Positions 36,298 to 45,017 of a stretch of DNA of 64,000 nt are shown here, piece after piece (the stretch's first letter is position 1; each line of letters starts with the position of its first letter). The translations under genes and the position numbers were made by a program. The notes under the pieces were generated by a model. That model ran no database searches. It was not told where the DNA came from and saw nothing but the letters and a program-made list of their open reading frames with translations. Source of the DNA: Marinobacter denitrificans (GTDB taxonomy: Bacteria > Pseudomonadota > Gammaproteobacteria > Pseudomonadales > Oleiphilaceae); assembly GCF_008795955.1 (NCBI RefSeq), contig NZ_VMHN01000007.1, positions 1 to 64,000 of the forward strand, given 5' to 3'.

Positions 36298-37062
36298 GTG
36301 CGAATTCTGTTGTCCAATGATGATGGCGTTCATTCACCCGGACTGCAGGCTCTTTACGACGGGCTTGTCGGTTTGGGAGATCTTGAAGTCGTAGCGCCGG
36401 ACCGTGACCACAGCGGTGCCAGCAATGCGTTAACGTTGAACCGCCCATTGACGGTTGAAGATCACCCGAACGGTTTTCGTTCGGTTGATGGCACCCCCAC
36501 GGACTGTGTTCATCTCGGGGTAAATGGCCTCTTCGAGGAGCCGTTTGACCGGGTGGTATCGGGCATCAATACCCACGCCAATCTCGGGGATGACATTATC
36601 TACTCCGGAACGGTGGCCGCTGCTACAGAGGGACGGAATCTGGGGTTACCGGCCATTGCAGTGTCACTCGTCAACGAGGGACGTTTTCACTATGAAACGG
36701 CGGCCCGGGTTGTCCGGATATTGCTGGAAAGCAAAGACCCTCTTGCCCTTGGGCCCCGGTGTATCCTCAATGTGAATGTTCCCGATGTACCCTGGGAAGA
36801 GATTGCAGGTTTTCGTGTTACCCGTCTGGGCCATCGTGACCGGGCCGAGGGCGCGGTTCCGATGACCTGCCCGCGGGGCAAGGCACGGTACTGGATCGGC
36901 GCTGCCGGCGAAGGCAGTGACGCGGGCCCGGGTACCGATTTCAATGCAGTCCGCGAGAACTATGTGTCCATTACCCCCGTCCATGTCGATATGACCAGGC
37001 ACGAAGTGCTTTCCCCGCTGCGAGAGTGGATAGGGCTGCTGTCGGAACGGGAGGGGTACTGA
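36298..37062 (+). CDS. surE: 5'/3'-nucleotidase SurE
   Basis: 254 aa survival protein that dephosphorylates nucleoside monophosphates and short polyphosphate. MRILLSNDDGVHSPGL gives the metal-binding DD pair; APDRDHSGASNALTLNRPL and VSGINTHANLGDDIIYSGTV are diagnostic. It starts at GTG. The last base of the stop is the first base of the pcm start, a TGATG junction. Confidence 0.97.
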   Translation: MRILLSNDDGVHSPGLQALYDGLVGLGDLEVVAPDRDHSGASNALTLNRPLTVEDHPNGFRSVDGTPTDCVHLGVNGLFEEPFDRVVSGINTHANLGDDIIYSGTVAAATEGRNLGLPAIAVSLVNEGRFHYETAARVVRILLESKDPLALGPRCILNVNVPDVPWEEIAGFRVTRLGHRDRAEGAVPMTCPRGKARYWIGAAGEGSDAGPGTDFNAVRENYVSITPVHVDMTRHEVLSPLREWIGLLSEREGY

Positions 37063-37718
37063 TGGTTGCAGAAATTGATGGTATTGGCATGACGTCGCGC
37101 AGAACCCGCATGCGGTTGATACAGCGGTTGAGGGAGGCCGGTATCACAGACGAGCAAGTACTGCAGGCGATGTCTGATACCCCGCGTCATATTTTCCTGG
37201 ATGAAGCTCTGGCCCATCGGGCCTACGAAGATACATCCTTGCCCATCGGTTATAGCCAGACCCTCTCCCAGCCTTACATTGTGGCGCGAATGACCGAAGC
37301 ATTGCTGCGGCACAAGCCGCGCAAGGTCCTTGAGCTGGGAACCGGCTCGGGCTACCAGACGGCGATTCTGGCCCGGCTGGTGGACCAGGTATTCAGCGTG
37401 GAGCGAATCAAGCCGCTCCAGGACAGGGCGCGGGACCGGCTACGCCAGCTTGGCCTGAGGAACGTCATGCTCAAGCATGCCGACGGCGGTATGGGCTGGC
37501 CGGATCAGGGCCCGTTTGACGGTATCATCGTGACTGCCGCGCCGCGGGAGATTCCTCCGGAGCTCAAGGAGCAGCTGGCGGACGGTGGCGTGATTGTCGC
37601 TCCGATTGGCGAAGGGACCCAGATGCTGGTTGAAATGGTCCGGCACGGTGACCGGTTTGAAACCACCGATATTGAACCGGTTCGTTTTGTCCCCTTGCTC
37701 GGCGGGGTTGTGCGGTGA
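37062..37718 (+). CDS. pcm: protein-L-isoaspartate O-methyltransferase
   Basis: 218 aa from the ATG at 37062, which overlaps surE by one base and has GGGAGGGG upstream; an in-frame GTG 36 bases earlier is less likely. The enzyme methylates damaged isoaspartyl residues to start repair. SYSQTL-like GYSQTLSQPYIVARMTEAL, VLELGTGSGYQTAILARL and FDGIIVTAAPREIPPELKEQ are the substrate and SAM-binding motifs. It belongs to a stress-survival group with surE and rpoS. Confidence 0.95.
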   Translation: MVAEIDGIGMTSRRTRMRLIQRLREAGITDEQVLQAMSDTPRHIFLDEALAHRAYEDTSLPIGYSQTLSQPYIVARMTEALLRHKPRKVLELGTGSGYQTAILARLVDQVFSVERIKPLQDRARDRLRQLGLRNVMLKHADGGMGWPDQGPFDGIIVTAAPREIPPELKEQLADGGVIVAPIGEGTQMLVEMVRHGDRFETTDIEPVRFVPLLGGVVR

Positions 37719-38683
37719 CATCGGAGCTCCAGGCACAGGATTGCGTTGAGACGCGGCGTTCCCATCATCCTTTTGCGGTGTTTCTCCGTGGTATGGCAAT
37801 GGGTGCTGCGGATATTGTCCCCGGTGTATCCGGGGGCACCATCGCCTTCATCACCGGTATCTATTTCCGCCTGCTGGATGCGATCGGGGCGACCCCACAG
37901 GCGGTTTTCAGGCATCTGCCCCGAGGCCAGTTCAAGGCATTATGGCTGGCCTGCGATGGCACTTTCCTGCTGAGCCTGCTGACGGGCGTTATTGTCAGTA
38001 TCGCGACACTGGCGTCCGCCATCAGTTTTATCCTCACCGAATACCCAATTCTCATCTGGAGTTTTTTCTTCGGCCTGATTGTGGCTTCTGTCTGGCATGT
38101 TGGCCGCCAGGTTCGTCACTACGTGCCATCACTCGTCGTGCCGTTTCTTGCCGGAGCGCTATTCGCCTGGTGGGTGACTACGCTACCGGCCAGCGAGCTT
38201 GCGCCTTCTTCCATGATCTTTTTTGGGGCAGGTGCCCTCGCCATTTGTGCCATGATACTTCCTGGCATTTCAGGCAGCTTTATCCTGGTCATTCTGGGTA
38301 TGTACGTACCGGTATTGGAAGCCATACGCGCGTTGGATCTCGGAACGCTGGTCATCTTTGCTGGCGGGTGCCTTCTGGGGCTGCTGTCGGTCGCCAGGCT
38401 CATCACCTGGGCGTTCAGGCATTTTCACGATCCGGTTCTGGCTCTGCTTACGGGGTTTATGGTGGGGGCGTTGAACAAGGTCTGGCCCTGGAAGGAAACA
38501 CTAACCTGGCGGACCAATAGCGCAGGCGAGCAGGTGCCGCTCAACGAGGCGAGCATCAGCCCGTTGGGCTATGCTGAAATAACAGGCCAGGATCCTCAGC
38601 TGCTACTGGCGGTCTTCTGTGCGGCAGTAGGTCTGTTGTTGGTATTGCTGGTGGAATGGGCTGGCACGAAAAGGGCTGCCTGA
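37715..38683 (+). CDS. DUF368 undecaprenyl-phosphate translocase (PopT-like)
   Basis: 322 aa inner-membrane protein with about eight to ten helices. The family hallmarks are GMAMGAADIVPGVSGGTIAF near the N-terminus and the related CAMILPGISGSFILVILGMY in the middle, two inverted copies of a P-G-x-S-G loop. DUF368 proteins have been shown to recycle undecaprenyl phosphate across the membrane for envelope synthesis. It overlaps pcm by a GTGA junction, so it is in the surE-pcm operon. Confidence 0.85.
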   Translation: MTSELQAQDCVETRRSHHPFAVFLRGMAMGAADIVPGVSGGTIAFITGIYFRLLDAIGATPQAVFRHLPRGQFKALWLACDGTFLLSLLTGVIVSIATLASAISFILTEYPILIWSFFFGLIVASVWHVGRQVRHYVPSLVVPFLAGALFAWWVTTLPASELAPSSMIFFGAGALAICAMILPGISGSFILVILGMYVPVLEAIRALDLGTLVIFAGGCLLGLLSVARLITWAFRHFHDPVLALLTGFMVGALNKVWPWKETLTWRTNSAGEQVPLNEASISPLGYAEITGQDPQLLLAVFCAAVGLLLVLLVEWAGTKRAA

Positions 38684-38926
38684 AGGTCACTTACAACCGC
38701 CGAATTCAGGTCAGTTTTGTGAGGTCGTTCACAGGCCGATCGAGACGAAGTGTTACTTTTTGCTCACCAGGGGTGTTTCGACCGGTAACAAATACAACAA
38801 GTGGGTAACTTGGTTTCCTGTCAAAAATGTGCAATAAATTAGCGGGTTACTTGGAACACTTTATAAAGCGCCGTATTTTTTATACGAATTTTTGATAACG
38901 GGCATATTTTTATTCTTTTCAGATCA
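38684..38926 (+). promoter_or_regulatory. AT-rich upstream region of nlpD-rpoS with GTTAC/GTAAC repeats
   Basis: The 243-base gap turns strongly AT-rich towards nlpD. It contains AAGTGGGTAACTTGG (38799-38813) and TAGCGGGTTACTTGG (38840-38854) as near-direct repeats 41 bases apart, plus GTTAC at 38752 and GTAAC at 38785. They look like operator sites for an unidentified regulator. No clean -35/-10 pair could be fixed. Confidence 0.4.
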
Positions 38927-39826
38927 GTGCGTGGGTTTATTATCGCTGCAAAGGCAGTTCTCCCGCGGCTCCCCTCCGGTGCCCCTGTTTCTCCGTGTTT
39001 AAAAAAGCGCCAGCACCGGCGCTACTTGCTTTTGTGGCTGCTCAGTCTGGTGCTGGTTCCCTTTCTGCTCAATGGCTGCAACACCCAGGCCCTTTACCGG
39101 GACGATATCTACAACCCGCCGGTGTATTGGGGGCGGCATGTGGTCAAGCCCGGTGAGACTCTCTACAGCATTGCCTGGCGATATGGCCGGGACTACCGGG
39201 AGCTCGGCGATGCCAATGGGATGGCCCCGCCTTTTAACATCAAGGCGGGGCAGGTGCTCAGGCTGGATGTTCGCGGAAATGTCACATCTGCCGGAGACAA
39301 TCGGGGGAGTGGCAGCGCGGCGGCATCATCCTCGAAAAAGCGGTCTGCCCCCAGTGTTTCTCGCCAGCGGCCACCACAGCCAGAACCCAGGCCGGCGGTC
39401 TCGAAAGCTCCGGACAGGTCGTCGCCGTTAACGGGGCAGACCCAGACTGTCGCCAGCATCAACTGGCGCTGGCCTCACGTTGGCACCGTAATTGCAGGTT
39501 ATTCAACGTCCGGGAAAGTCAATAAAGGTATTGATATTGCTGGAAAAGAAGGGGACTCTGTAAGGGCTGCGGCAAGTGGTAATGTCGTCTATGCCGGCAG
39601 CGGATTACTTGGCTACGGCAACCTGATCATAGTGAACCACAACGAGCACTATTTGAGTGCTTACGCACACAACCGGAAGATTCTGGTGCAGGAAGGGGAG
39701 GATGTAAAAGCCGGACAGGTCATCGCTGAACTGGGAACCAGCGGCACGGATCGACCCAGGTTGCACTTTGAAATACGGAAGAATGGCAACCCTGTTGACC
39801 CTGCGCACTACCTCCCATCCCGATGA
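38927..39826 (+). CDS. nlpD: NlpD-like amidase activator lipoprotein
   Basis: Up to 299 aa; the GTG at 38927 is only one of several possible starts and the true one may be later. A hydrophobic stretch ends in a lipobox, FLLNGC. LysM domain about 66-111 (VKPGETLYSIAWRYGRDYRE), Ser/Pro-rich linker, then a LytM domain (about 190-297; GIDIAGKEGDSVRAAASGNV, LHFEIRKNG). The first zinc His of active M23 peptidases is replaced (VNKGID), so it is a regulator of a cell-wall amidase rather than a hydrolase. In relatives an rpoS promoter lies inside nlpD. Confidence 0.88.
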   Translation: MRGFIIAAKAVLPRLPSGAPVSPCLKKRQHRRYLLLWLLSLVLVPFLLNGCNTQALYRDDIYNPPVYWGRHVVKPGETLYSIAWRYGRDYRELGDANGMAPPFNIKAGQVLRLDVRGNVTSAGDNRGSGSAAASSSKKRSAPSVSRQRPPQPEPRPAVSKAPDRSSPLTGQTQTVASINWRWPHVGTVIAGYSTSGKVNKGIDIAGKEGDSVRAAASGNVVYAGSGLLGYGNLIIVNHNEHYLSAYAHNRKILVQEGEDVKAGQVIAELGTSGTDRPRLHFEIRKNGNPVDPAHYLPSR

Positions 39827-40017
39827 GACGGACTTGCGACAAAAAACCTGTAGCTGGTGGCAGAGATAATCAACACTAAAAACAAGATTCGGCGTTTTAT
39901 CATCGCCGTGAGCTAGCAATAAATGTCCTGAACAAGAAATCGAATAACAGCAGGCGCTCGCAATAAAAAGAAAACGTGGGCGAATATCCAGGATCATTGA
40001 AAGGCGGGGCAAGAGTT

Positions 40018-41019
40018 ATGTCAGCAGAGCATGAAGAACTCATTATCGATCGTGTATCCGACGTCGAGGATGCCGATGAGCAGCTGTTAGCAGAAGATAA
40101 AGTAGACGAAAAAGAGACCGCGGAAGTCGGAGCGGTTGAAACCGAAGACGATATTCCGGCCCAGGGTCGTTATTTCACCAGTCAGAAGCAACTGGACGCC
40201 ACTCAGCTTTACCTCAACGAAATCGGTTTTTCTCCCCTTCTTACGCCGGAAGAAGAAGTCTATTTTTCACGGTTGGCCCGCAAAGGTGAGGAATCCGGTC
40301 GGAAGCGGATGATAGAGAGCAACTTGCGGCTGGTGGTCAAGATCGCCCGTCGTTACGTTAACCGCGGCCTGACACTGCTGGACCTGATCGAGGAAGGTAA
40401 TCTGGGTCTGATCCGGGCGGTTGAGAAGTTTGATCCGGAACGCGGCTTCCGCTTCTCTACCTATGCCACCTGGTGGATTCGCCAGACCATCGAGCGGGCG
40501 ATCATGAATCAGACCCGTACCATTCGCCTTCCCATCCACGTGGTCAAAGAGCTGAATCTATATCTGCGTGCGGCCAGGGAGCTGACACAGAAGCTGGACC
40601 ACGAACCGTCTGCCGAAGAAATTGCAAAGATGGTGGACAAGCCGGTTTCCGATGTAAAACGGATGCTGGGGCTGAATGAGCGCGTAGCCTCCATGGATAC
40701 CCCCATTGGTAGCGGTGGTGAGAAGTCCCTGCTGGACACCGTTGCGGACGAGGGCGCCTCAGACCCCGCTGATCTGCTGCAGGACAACAACATGTGTTCC
40801 TGTGTGGAAAAATGGATCGACCAACTGAGCGACAAGCAGCAGGAGGTTCTCTCCCGCCGCTTTGGATTGAGAGGGTATCCCATAAGCACTCTTGAAGAAG
40901 TAGGCCAGGAGATTGGCCTGACACGTGAACGGGTGCGTCAGATCCAGGTTGAAGCGCTTCGCAGGCTTCGGGAAATCCTGGAAAAAGAAGGCCTGTCGGG
41001 AACCATGCTCTTCAAGTAA
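40018..41019 (+). CDS. rpoS: RNA polymerase sigma factor RpoS
   Basis: 333 aa general stress sigma factor. I prefer the ATG at 40018, behind AAAGGCGGGGCAAG, to the GTG at 39976. Region 1.2 is TQLYLNEIGFSPLLTPEEE. Region 2 has NLRLVVKIARRYVNRGL, DLIEEGNLGLIRAVEKFD and RFSTYATWWIRQTIERAI. Region 4 has YPISTLEEVGQEIGLTRERV, and the C-terminus is REILEKEGLSGTMLFK. It follows nlpD as in Pseudomonas and E. coli; an acidic N-terminus of about 60 residues is divergent. Confidence 0.97.
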   Translation: MSAEHEELIIDRVSDVEDADEQLLAEDKVDEKETAEVGAVETEDDIPAQGRYFTSQKQLDATQLYLNEIGFSPLLTPEEEVYFSRLARKGEESGRKRMIESNLRLVVKIARRYVNRGLTLLDLIEEGNLGLIRAVEKFDPERGFRFSTYATWWIRQTIERAIMNQTRTIRLPIHVVKELNLYLRAARELTQKLDHEPSAEEIAKMVDKPVSDVKRMLGLNERVASMDTPIGSGGEKSLLDTVADEGASDPADLLQDNNMCSCVEKWIDQLSDKQQEVLSRRFGLRGYPISTLEEVGQEIGLTRERVRQIQVEALRRLREILEKEGLSGTMLFK

Positions 41020-41040
41020 CAGGTTCTCTGTGGCCCAATA

Positions 41041-41073
41041 AACCGGCCCGCCACTCGCGGGCCGGTTTTTTTT
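41041..41073 (+). terminator. Rho-independent terminator after rpoS
   Basis: AACCGGCCCGC (41041-41051) and GCGGGCCGGTT (41057-41067) form a GC-rich 11-bp stem with a 5-base loop, followed by a T run. It lies 22 bases after the rpoS stop. Confidence 0.9.
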
Positions 41074-41214
41074 GCGTTGCCAAATGAGAACCAGCCGGCG
41101 TAAGCGCCCGTTTGCTCCCTGTTAAACTTGCGTGACCGGAGGGGGATAAGGGTGTCGAACTCCGGCAAATAGTAATAAGACATTCAATAATAACGATTCA
41201 ATAAGGAAAGGACG

Positions 41215-41790
41215 ATGAAAAAGGCCCTATCAACAGGATTTGCCTCATTGCTACTGACCGCAGCGCTGTCAGCCCCGGCTACTGCCCTGACGGTGGAAGG
41301 TGTGGACCTGCCGGATACCTATTCGGCCATGGATACCGAACTCAAGCTTAACGGTGCGGGCACCCGTTCCAAGTGGTTTATGGACCTCTACATCGGGGGT
41401 CTTTACGTGCCCGAGACCATCGATGACGGCCAGGCCATCATCAATGCGGACGAGCCCCAGGCGATCACCCTGCATATCATTTCCGGGATGATCACCAGCG
41501 ACAAGATGAAGTCAGCCACCATGGAAGGGTTTGAAAACTCGACCGGCGGTGATCTGTCTGCGATTCAGGACGACGTCGATACCTTCCTCGATGTGTTCTC
41601 TGAAGAAATCAAAGATGGCGACGTATTCGATCTGGTTTACCTGCCAGGCGAGGGGGTGCGTGTGCTGAAGAATGGAGACGAGCGCGGCACTATCGGTGAC
41701 CTGGAGTTCAAGAAGGCGCTGTTTGGTATCTGGCTCTCGGAGGAGCCAGCCCAGGAAGACCTGAAAGAGAAAATGCTGGGCCAGCGGTAA
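41215..41790 (+). CDS. secreted chalcone-isomerase-like protein
   Basis: 191 aa with a Sec signal peptide (MKKALSTGFASLLLTAALSA, cleavage near PATA-L). The mature part, LNGAGTRSKWFMDLYIGGLY through EFKKALFGIWLSEEPAQEDL, has the bacterial chalcone-isomerase fold. Such proteins usually lack flavonoid-isomerase residues and may bind fatty acids or other hydrophobic ligands; the role is unknown. Ribosome site AAGGAAAGG. It has its own transcription unit after the rpoS terminator. Confidence 0.85.
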   Translation: MKKALSTGFASLLLTAALSAPATALTVEGVDLPDTYSAMDTELKLNGAGTRSKWFMDLYIGGLYVPETIDDGQAIINADEPQAITLHIISGMITSDKMKSATMEGFENSTGGDLSAIQDDVDTFLDVFSEEIKDGDVFDLVYLPGEGVRVLKNGDERGTIGDLEFKKALFGIWLSEEPAQEDLKEKMLGQR

Positions 41791-41805
41791 GCGCCCGATT
41801 ATGTG

Positions 41806-41829
41806 CCGGTTTCCCTGAGGGGAAACCGG
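41806..41829. terminator. possible bidirectional terminator between CHI-like gene and nth
   Basis: CCGGTTTCCC and GGGAAACCGG form a perfect 10-bp stem with loop TGAG in the 41-base gap between two convergent genes. There is no long T tract on either side, so efficiency is uncertain. Confidence 0.5.
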
Positions 41830-41831
41830 TA

Positions 41832-42473
41832 TTACTCCATGTAGTCTCTTTTCTGTTTGAACTCGCAAAGATCCTCGATAATGCATGCGCCACATTTGGG
41901 CTTCCGCGCTGTACAGGTATAACGACCGTGTAGGATCAGCCAGTGATGGGCATCGAGCAGGAACTCCTTCGGCACTACCCGCATCAGGCGCTTTTCCACT
42001 TCCAGGACGTTCTTGCCCGGGGCAATGCCGGTGCGGTTCGAGACCCGGAAAATATGTGTATCCACTGCCATGGCGGGCTGCCCGAAAGCGGTGTTCAGAA
42101 CCACATTGGCGGTTTTGCGTCCTACTCCCGGCAGCGCTTCAAGGTCTTCCCGATTATCAGGAACCTCACCCCCGTGTTTTTCGATCAGGGCGAGGCAGGT
42201 CTTGATGACATTTTCGGCTTTGCTGTTATAAAGCCCGATGGTTTTTATGTATTCCTTCAGCCCGTCCACCCCCAGTGCCAGGATTTCCTCTGGCGTATTG
42301 GCAACCGGGTATAGTTTTGCCGTTGCCTTGTTCACCCCAACATCTGTGGCTTGGGCTGAAAGGATCACCGCGATTAGCAGCTCGAACGGGCTGGCGTAGT
42401 TCAGCTCGGTGGTAGGCGTGGGGTTGGCCTGCCGGAGACGGGTAAAGATTTCGGTACGTTTTTCCTTGTTCAT
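41832..42473 (-). CDS. nth: endonuclease III
   Basis: 213 aa DNA glycosylase/AP lyase for oxidised pyrimidines. The start at 42473 (MNKEKRTEIF) gives the normal length; a longer frame runs into rsxE. The helix-hairpin-helix LPGVGRKTANVVLNTAF holds the catalytic Lys, VDTHIFRVSNRTGIA the catalytic Asp, and CTARKPKCGACIIEDLC the 4Fe-4S ligands spaced C-x6-C-x2-C-x5-C. It closes the rsxABCDGE-nth order found in E. coli. Confidence 0.96.
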   Translation of the reverse strand: MNKEKRTEIFTRLRQANPTPTTELNYASPFELLIAVILSAQATDVGVNKATAKLYPVANTPEEILALGVDGLKEYIKTIGLYNSKAENVIKTCLALIEKHGGEVPDNREDLEALPGVGRKTANVVLNTAFGQPAMAVDTHIFRVSNRTGIAPGKNVLEVEKRLMRVVPKEFLLDAHHWLILHGRYTCTARKPKCGACIIEDLCEFKQKRDYME

Positions 42474-42528
42474 GGGCAATCCGCAGTCTGAAAGAAGGGC
42501 TCGGGCTGATCGGGGTGATGAAGAGAGA

Positions 42529-43239
42529 TCATGAAACATGCCCGGTCACCCGCACCCGCTTACTGCCTGCCACTATTGGCTCAGCGGCCTTGCGGCGGGC
42601 CTTGAGGTGATTGTCGATGCCGTTCTTGAGAGCAATAAGCAGCCCCAGGCCGACGAAGGCTCCCGGTGGCAACACCATGAACAATACGTCCGGATACTGT
42701 TCCAGCGGCTGGAAACCCCAGTCAGCGGCCATGGGCCCCAAAAGCAGGTCCATATCTGTAAACAGGGTGCCCTGGCCGATGAGTTCCCGCATGGCGCCCA
42801 GGGCAAGCAATACCACCAAAAACCCGATACCCATCATGGCGCCGTCCAGCAAAGCCGGCAGGGGCGGATTTTTGGAGGCGAAGGCATCGGCCCGGCCCAG
42901 AATGGCGCAGTTGGTTACTATCAACGGGATAAAAATACCCAGAATCTGGTACAGCTCGTAGGTGTAGGCCTGCATCAGCAGTTCTGCACAGGTTACGAAG
43001 GAGGCGATAATCATCACGAAGGCCGGCAGGCGAACCGAGTCGCTAACAAAATTACGGATCAGGGAAACCGCCAGGTTCGATCCCATCAGCACCATCAGGG
43101 TGGCCAGGCCCAGGCCGATGGCGTTAACGACCGTGCTTGTCACGGCCAGCAGGGGGCAAAGCCCCAGTACCTGGACCAGGGCAGGATTGTTGGTCCACAA
43201 GCCATCACGGATTATTTCTGGGCTGGATTTGGTCGCCAT
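42529..43239 (-). CDS. rsxE: electron transport complex subunit RsxE
   Basis: 236 aa inner-membrane subunit with six helices, homologous to RsxA; GLWTNNPALVQVLGLCPLLA, IPLIVTNCAILGRADAFASK and VLLALGAMRELIGQGTLF are conserved, with membrane Cys residues that can hold a buried Fe-S centre. The complex couples ferredoxin-NAD or related electron flow to ion translocation and keeps SoxR reduced in enterics. One base separates it from rsxG. Confidence 0.95.
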   Translation of the reverse strand: MATKSSPEIIRDGLWTNNPALVQVLGLCPLLAVTSTVVNAIGLGLATLMVLMGSNLAVSLIRNFVSDSVRLPAFVMIIASFVTCAELLMQAYTYELYQILGIFIPLIVTNCAILGRADAFASKNPPLPALLDGAMMGIGFLVVLLALGAMRELIGQGTLFTDMDLLLGPMAADWGFQPLEQYPDVLFMVLPPGAFVGLGLLIALKNGIDNHLKARRKAAEPIVAGSKRVRVTGHVS

Positions 43240-43240
43240 G

Positions 43241-43942
43241 TCACGAGTGCTCCTGTTCGGGTGCCTGGCCGGCGATCTCTTCCGGAGTCAGTGGTTTGCT
43301 CCGCGGTGAGGCCGGCTCGTTCAGGATGTTGCGAATGTCGTTACGATGTTTGCGGAAATAGATCAGGGACTTTTGCACCGCTTTCACCACAGCCCTTGGG
43401 GTGATGGTGGCCCCGGTAAACTGGTCGAACACACCCCCGTTCTTCCTGACATTCCAGCGCCTGGGTTCGGGATCCCGGATGGAACGGCCAGTGAACGAAT
43501 GGATCCAGTCGGACTTCTTGGTTTCTATCCGGTCCCCAAGGCCGGGAGTTTCCCTGTGGCTGGTCACTCGCACGCCCAGCACTTTGCCCTGGAGGTTGAT
43601 GCCCACCAGCAGGTGGATGGCGCCGGAATAACCGTCCGGTGCCACCACCGGCATGATCAGGCCGGTAGGCTTCTCGTTGCTGCGGGCCACCCAGGCAGTC
43701 ACCGGCTCCCCGGTGTTGAATCTGTCATCGGCAGGCAACTCCACGGTATCAGTTAACAGATTATTGTCGTGCTGATCCTCCGGTATGATTTCGAACAGGG
43801 CTTTTGCCTCTGCCTGGGCGGCCTGTTCTTTGATGCGTTCGGCTGTCATTACCTGGGTAACGGCGATGGTCCCACCGGTAACAATGGCAAACAGGCCGAG
43901 GCCGATGGCATTACGACGGATTGACTGTGCGAGTGCCGCCAT
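43241..43942 (-). CDS. rsxG: electron transport complex subunit RsxG
   Basis: 233 aa with one N-terminal membrane helix and a periplasmic FMN-binding domain. The covalent flavin attachment motif is FDQFTGATITPRAVVKAV, with FMN on the Thr of the GAT motif. GYSGAIHLLVGINLQGKVLG and TSHRETPGLGDRIE complete the fold. It lies 3 bases after rsxD. Confidence 0.95.
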   Translation of the reverse strand: MAALAQSIRRNAIGLGLFAIVTGGTIAVTQVMTAERIKEQAAQAEAKALFEIIPEDQHDNNLLTDTVELPADDRFNTGEPVTAWVARSNEKPTGLIMPVVAPDGYSGAIHLLVGINLQGKVLGVRVTSHRETPGLGDRIETKKSDWIHSFTGRSIRDPEPRRWNVRKNGGVFDQFTGATITPRAVVKAVQKSLIYFRKHRNDIRNILNEPASPRSKPLTPEEIAGQAPEQEHS

Positions 43943-43945
43943 GAT

Positions 43946-44998
43946 TTACCCCTGACTCTTGCCGGGAACGCCACGCCGGGGCTTGTGATGCCCGTAGGTG
44001 CGCGGTGGCGTGTAATGGTCGATAAACGGCACTGCAAAGTTCATAAGCAGAACACTGAAGGCGACAGCGTCCGGATAAGCTCCCCAGGTGCGGATCAGAT
44101 AGATCAGAATGCCGATGCAGGCGCCATAGATCAGTTTGCCGTGATGGCTGGAGGCAGAAGATACCGGGTCTGTGGCAATAAAAAAAGCACCCAGCATGGT
44201 GCCCCCGGCCAGCAGGTGTAGGGAAAGCGGTGCATACTGGTCAGCATTGCTGCCGAAGGCAAGGCTCATCAGAGCCAGGCCTGCCAGCATGCTGACCGGA
44301 ATATGCCAGGTAATGATTTTCAAGCCGATCAGTATCAGACCCCCGGTCAGAAACGCGGCATTGACCCACTCCCAGCCTCGCGCGATACCCTCGCCAAACG
44401 TGGGGTGTGCCAGCACTTCTGTTGCGGTGTGGCTGGCAATCTTGTGTTTGTATTCATCCAGGGGTGTGGCCATGGTGAAGGCATCCACGGCCGTTTGCTG
44501 GCCGGAGGCAATCATTCCGAGCGTTTCCCCGAATCCAGGAGCGGTCTCCCACAGCAGACCCGGCTGGGCCCAGTTGGTGGTCATGGCCACCGGGAACGAA
44601 ATCAGCACCAGGGCATAGCCCACCATGGCCGGGTTGAATGGATTGGCGCCCAGACCACCATAGAGCTGCTTGGCCATGACAATGGCTGCAATGACTGCTA
44701 CTGCAGATACCCACCAGGGGGCGAACTGTGGCAGGGAAAGACCCAGTAAAAGGCCGGTGACCGCCGCGGTATTGTCTTTCAGAAAGAAGACCACAGGGCG
44801 CTTGCGAAGCTTCAGGATCACGGCTTCGGCCGCCAGAGCCACAGAGATGCACCACACCACGTTGATCAGGTTGCCCCAGCCAAAGAACAGGGTCTGAGCC
44901 AGCAGGCCGGGCAGGGCAGCCAGGATCACCCAAAGCATCACCTGTGAGGTTGAGCGGGCATTGCGGGCGTGGGGTGAGGATTGTTGCGCAAGTGCCAT
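43946..44998 (-). CDS. rsxD: electron transport complex subunit RsxD
   Basis: 350 aa membrane subunit with about nine helices. AVVTGLLLGLSLPQFAPWW-like and GGLGANPFNPAMVGYALVLI segments are conserved; the FMN-binding Thr is expected in VDAFTMATPLDEYK. AFFIATDPVSSASSHHGKLI is another signature. It carries electrons between RsxG and the other membrane subunits. Confidence 0.95.
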   Translation of the reverse strand: MALAQQSSPHARNARSTSQVMLWVILAALPGLLAQTLFFGWGNLINVVWCISVALAAEAVILKLRKRPVVFFLKDNTAAVTGLLLGLSLPQFAPWWVSAVAVIAAIVMAKQLYGGLGANPFNPAMVGYALVLISFPVAMTTNWAQPGLLWETAPGFGETLGMIASGQQTAVDAFTMATPLDEYKHKIASHTATEVLAHPTFGEGIARGWEWVNAAFLTGGLILIGLKIITWHIPVSMLAGLALMSLAFGSNADQYAPLSLHLLAGGTMLGAFFIATDPVSSASSHHGKLIYGACIGILIYLIRTWGAYPDAVAFSVLLMNFAVPFIDHYTPPRTYGHHKPRRGVPGKSQG

Positions 44999-45017
44999 TA
45001 GCGTTGGGGCCTGTTCA

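Noticed and set aside
42538..43404. 288-codon open frame on the plus strand opposite rsxE-rsxG
   Set aside because: Overlaps two certain membrane-complex genes; the His/Gln-rich translation is typical of an antisense frame.
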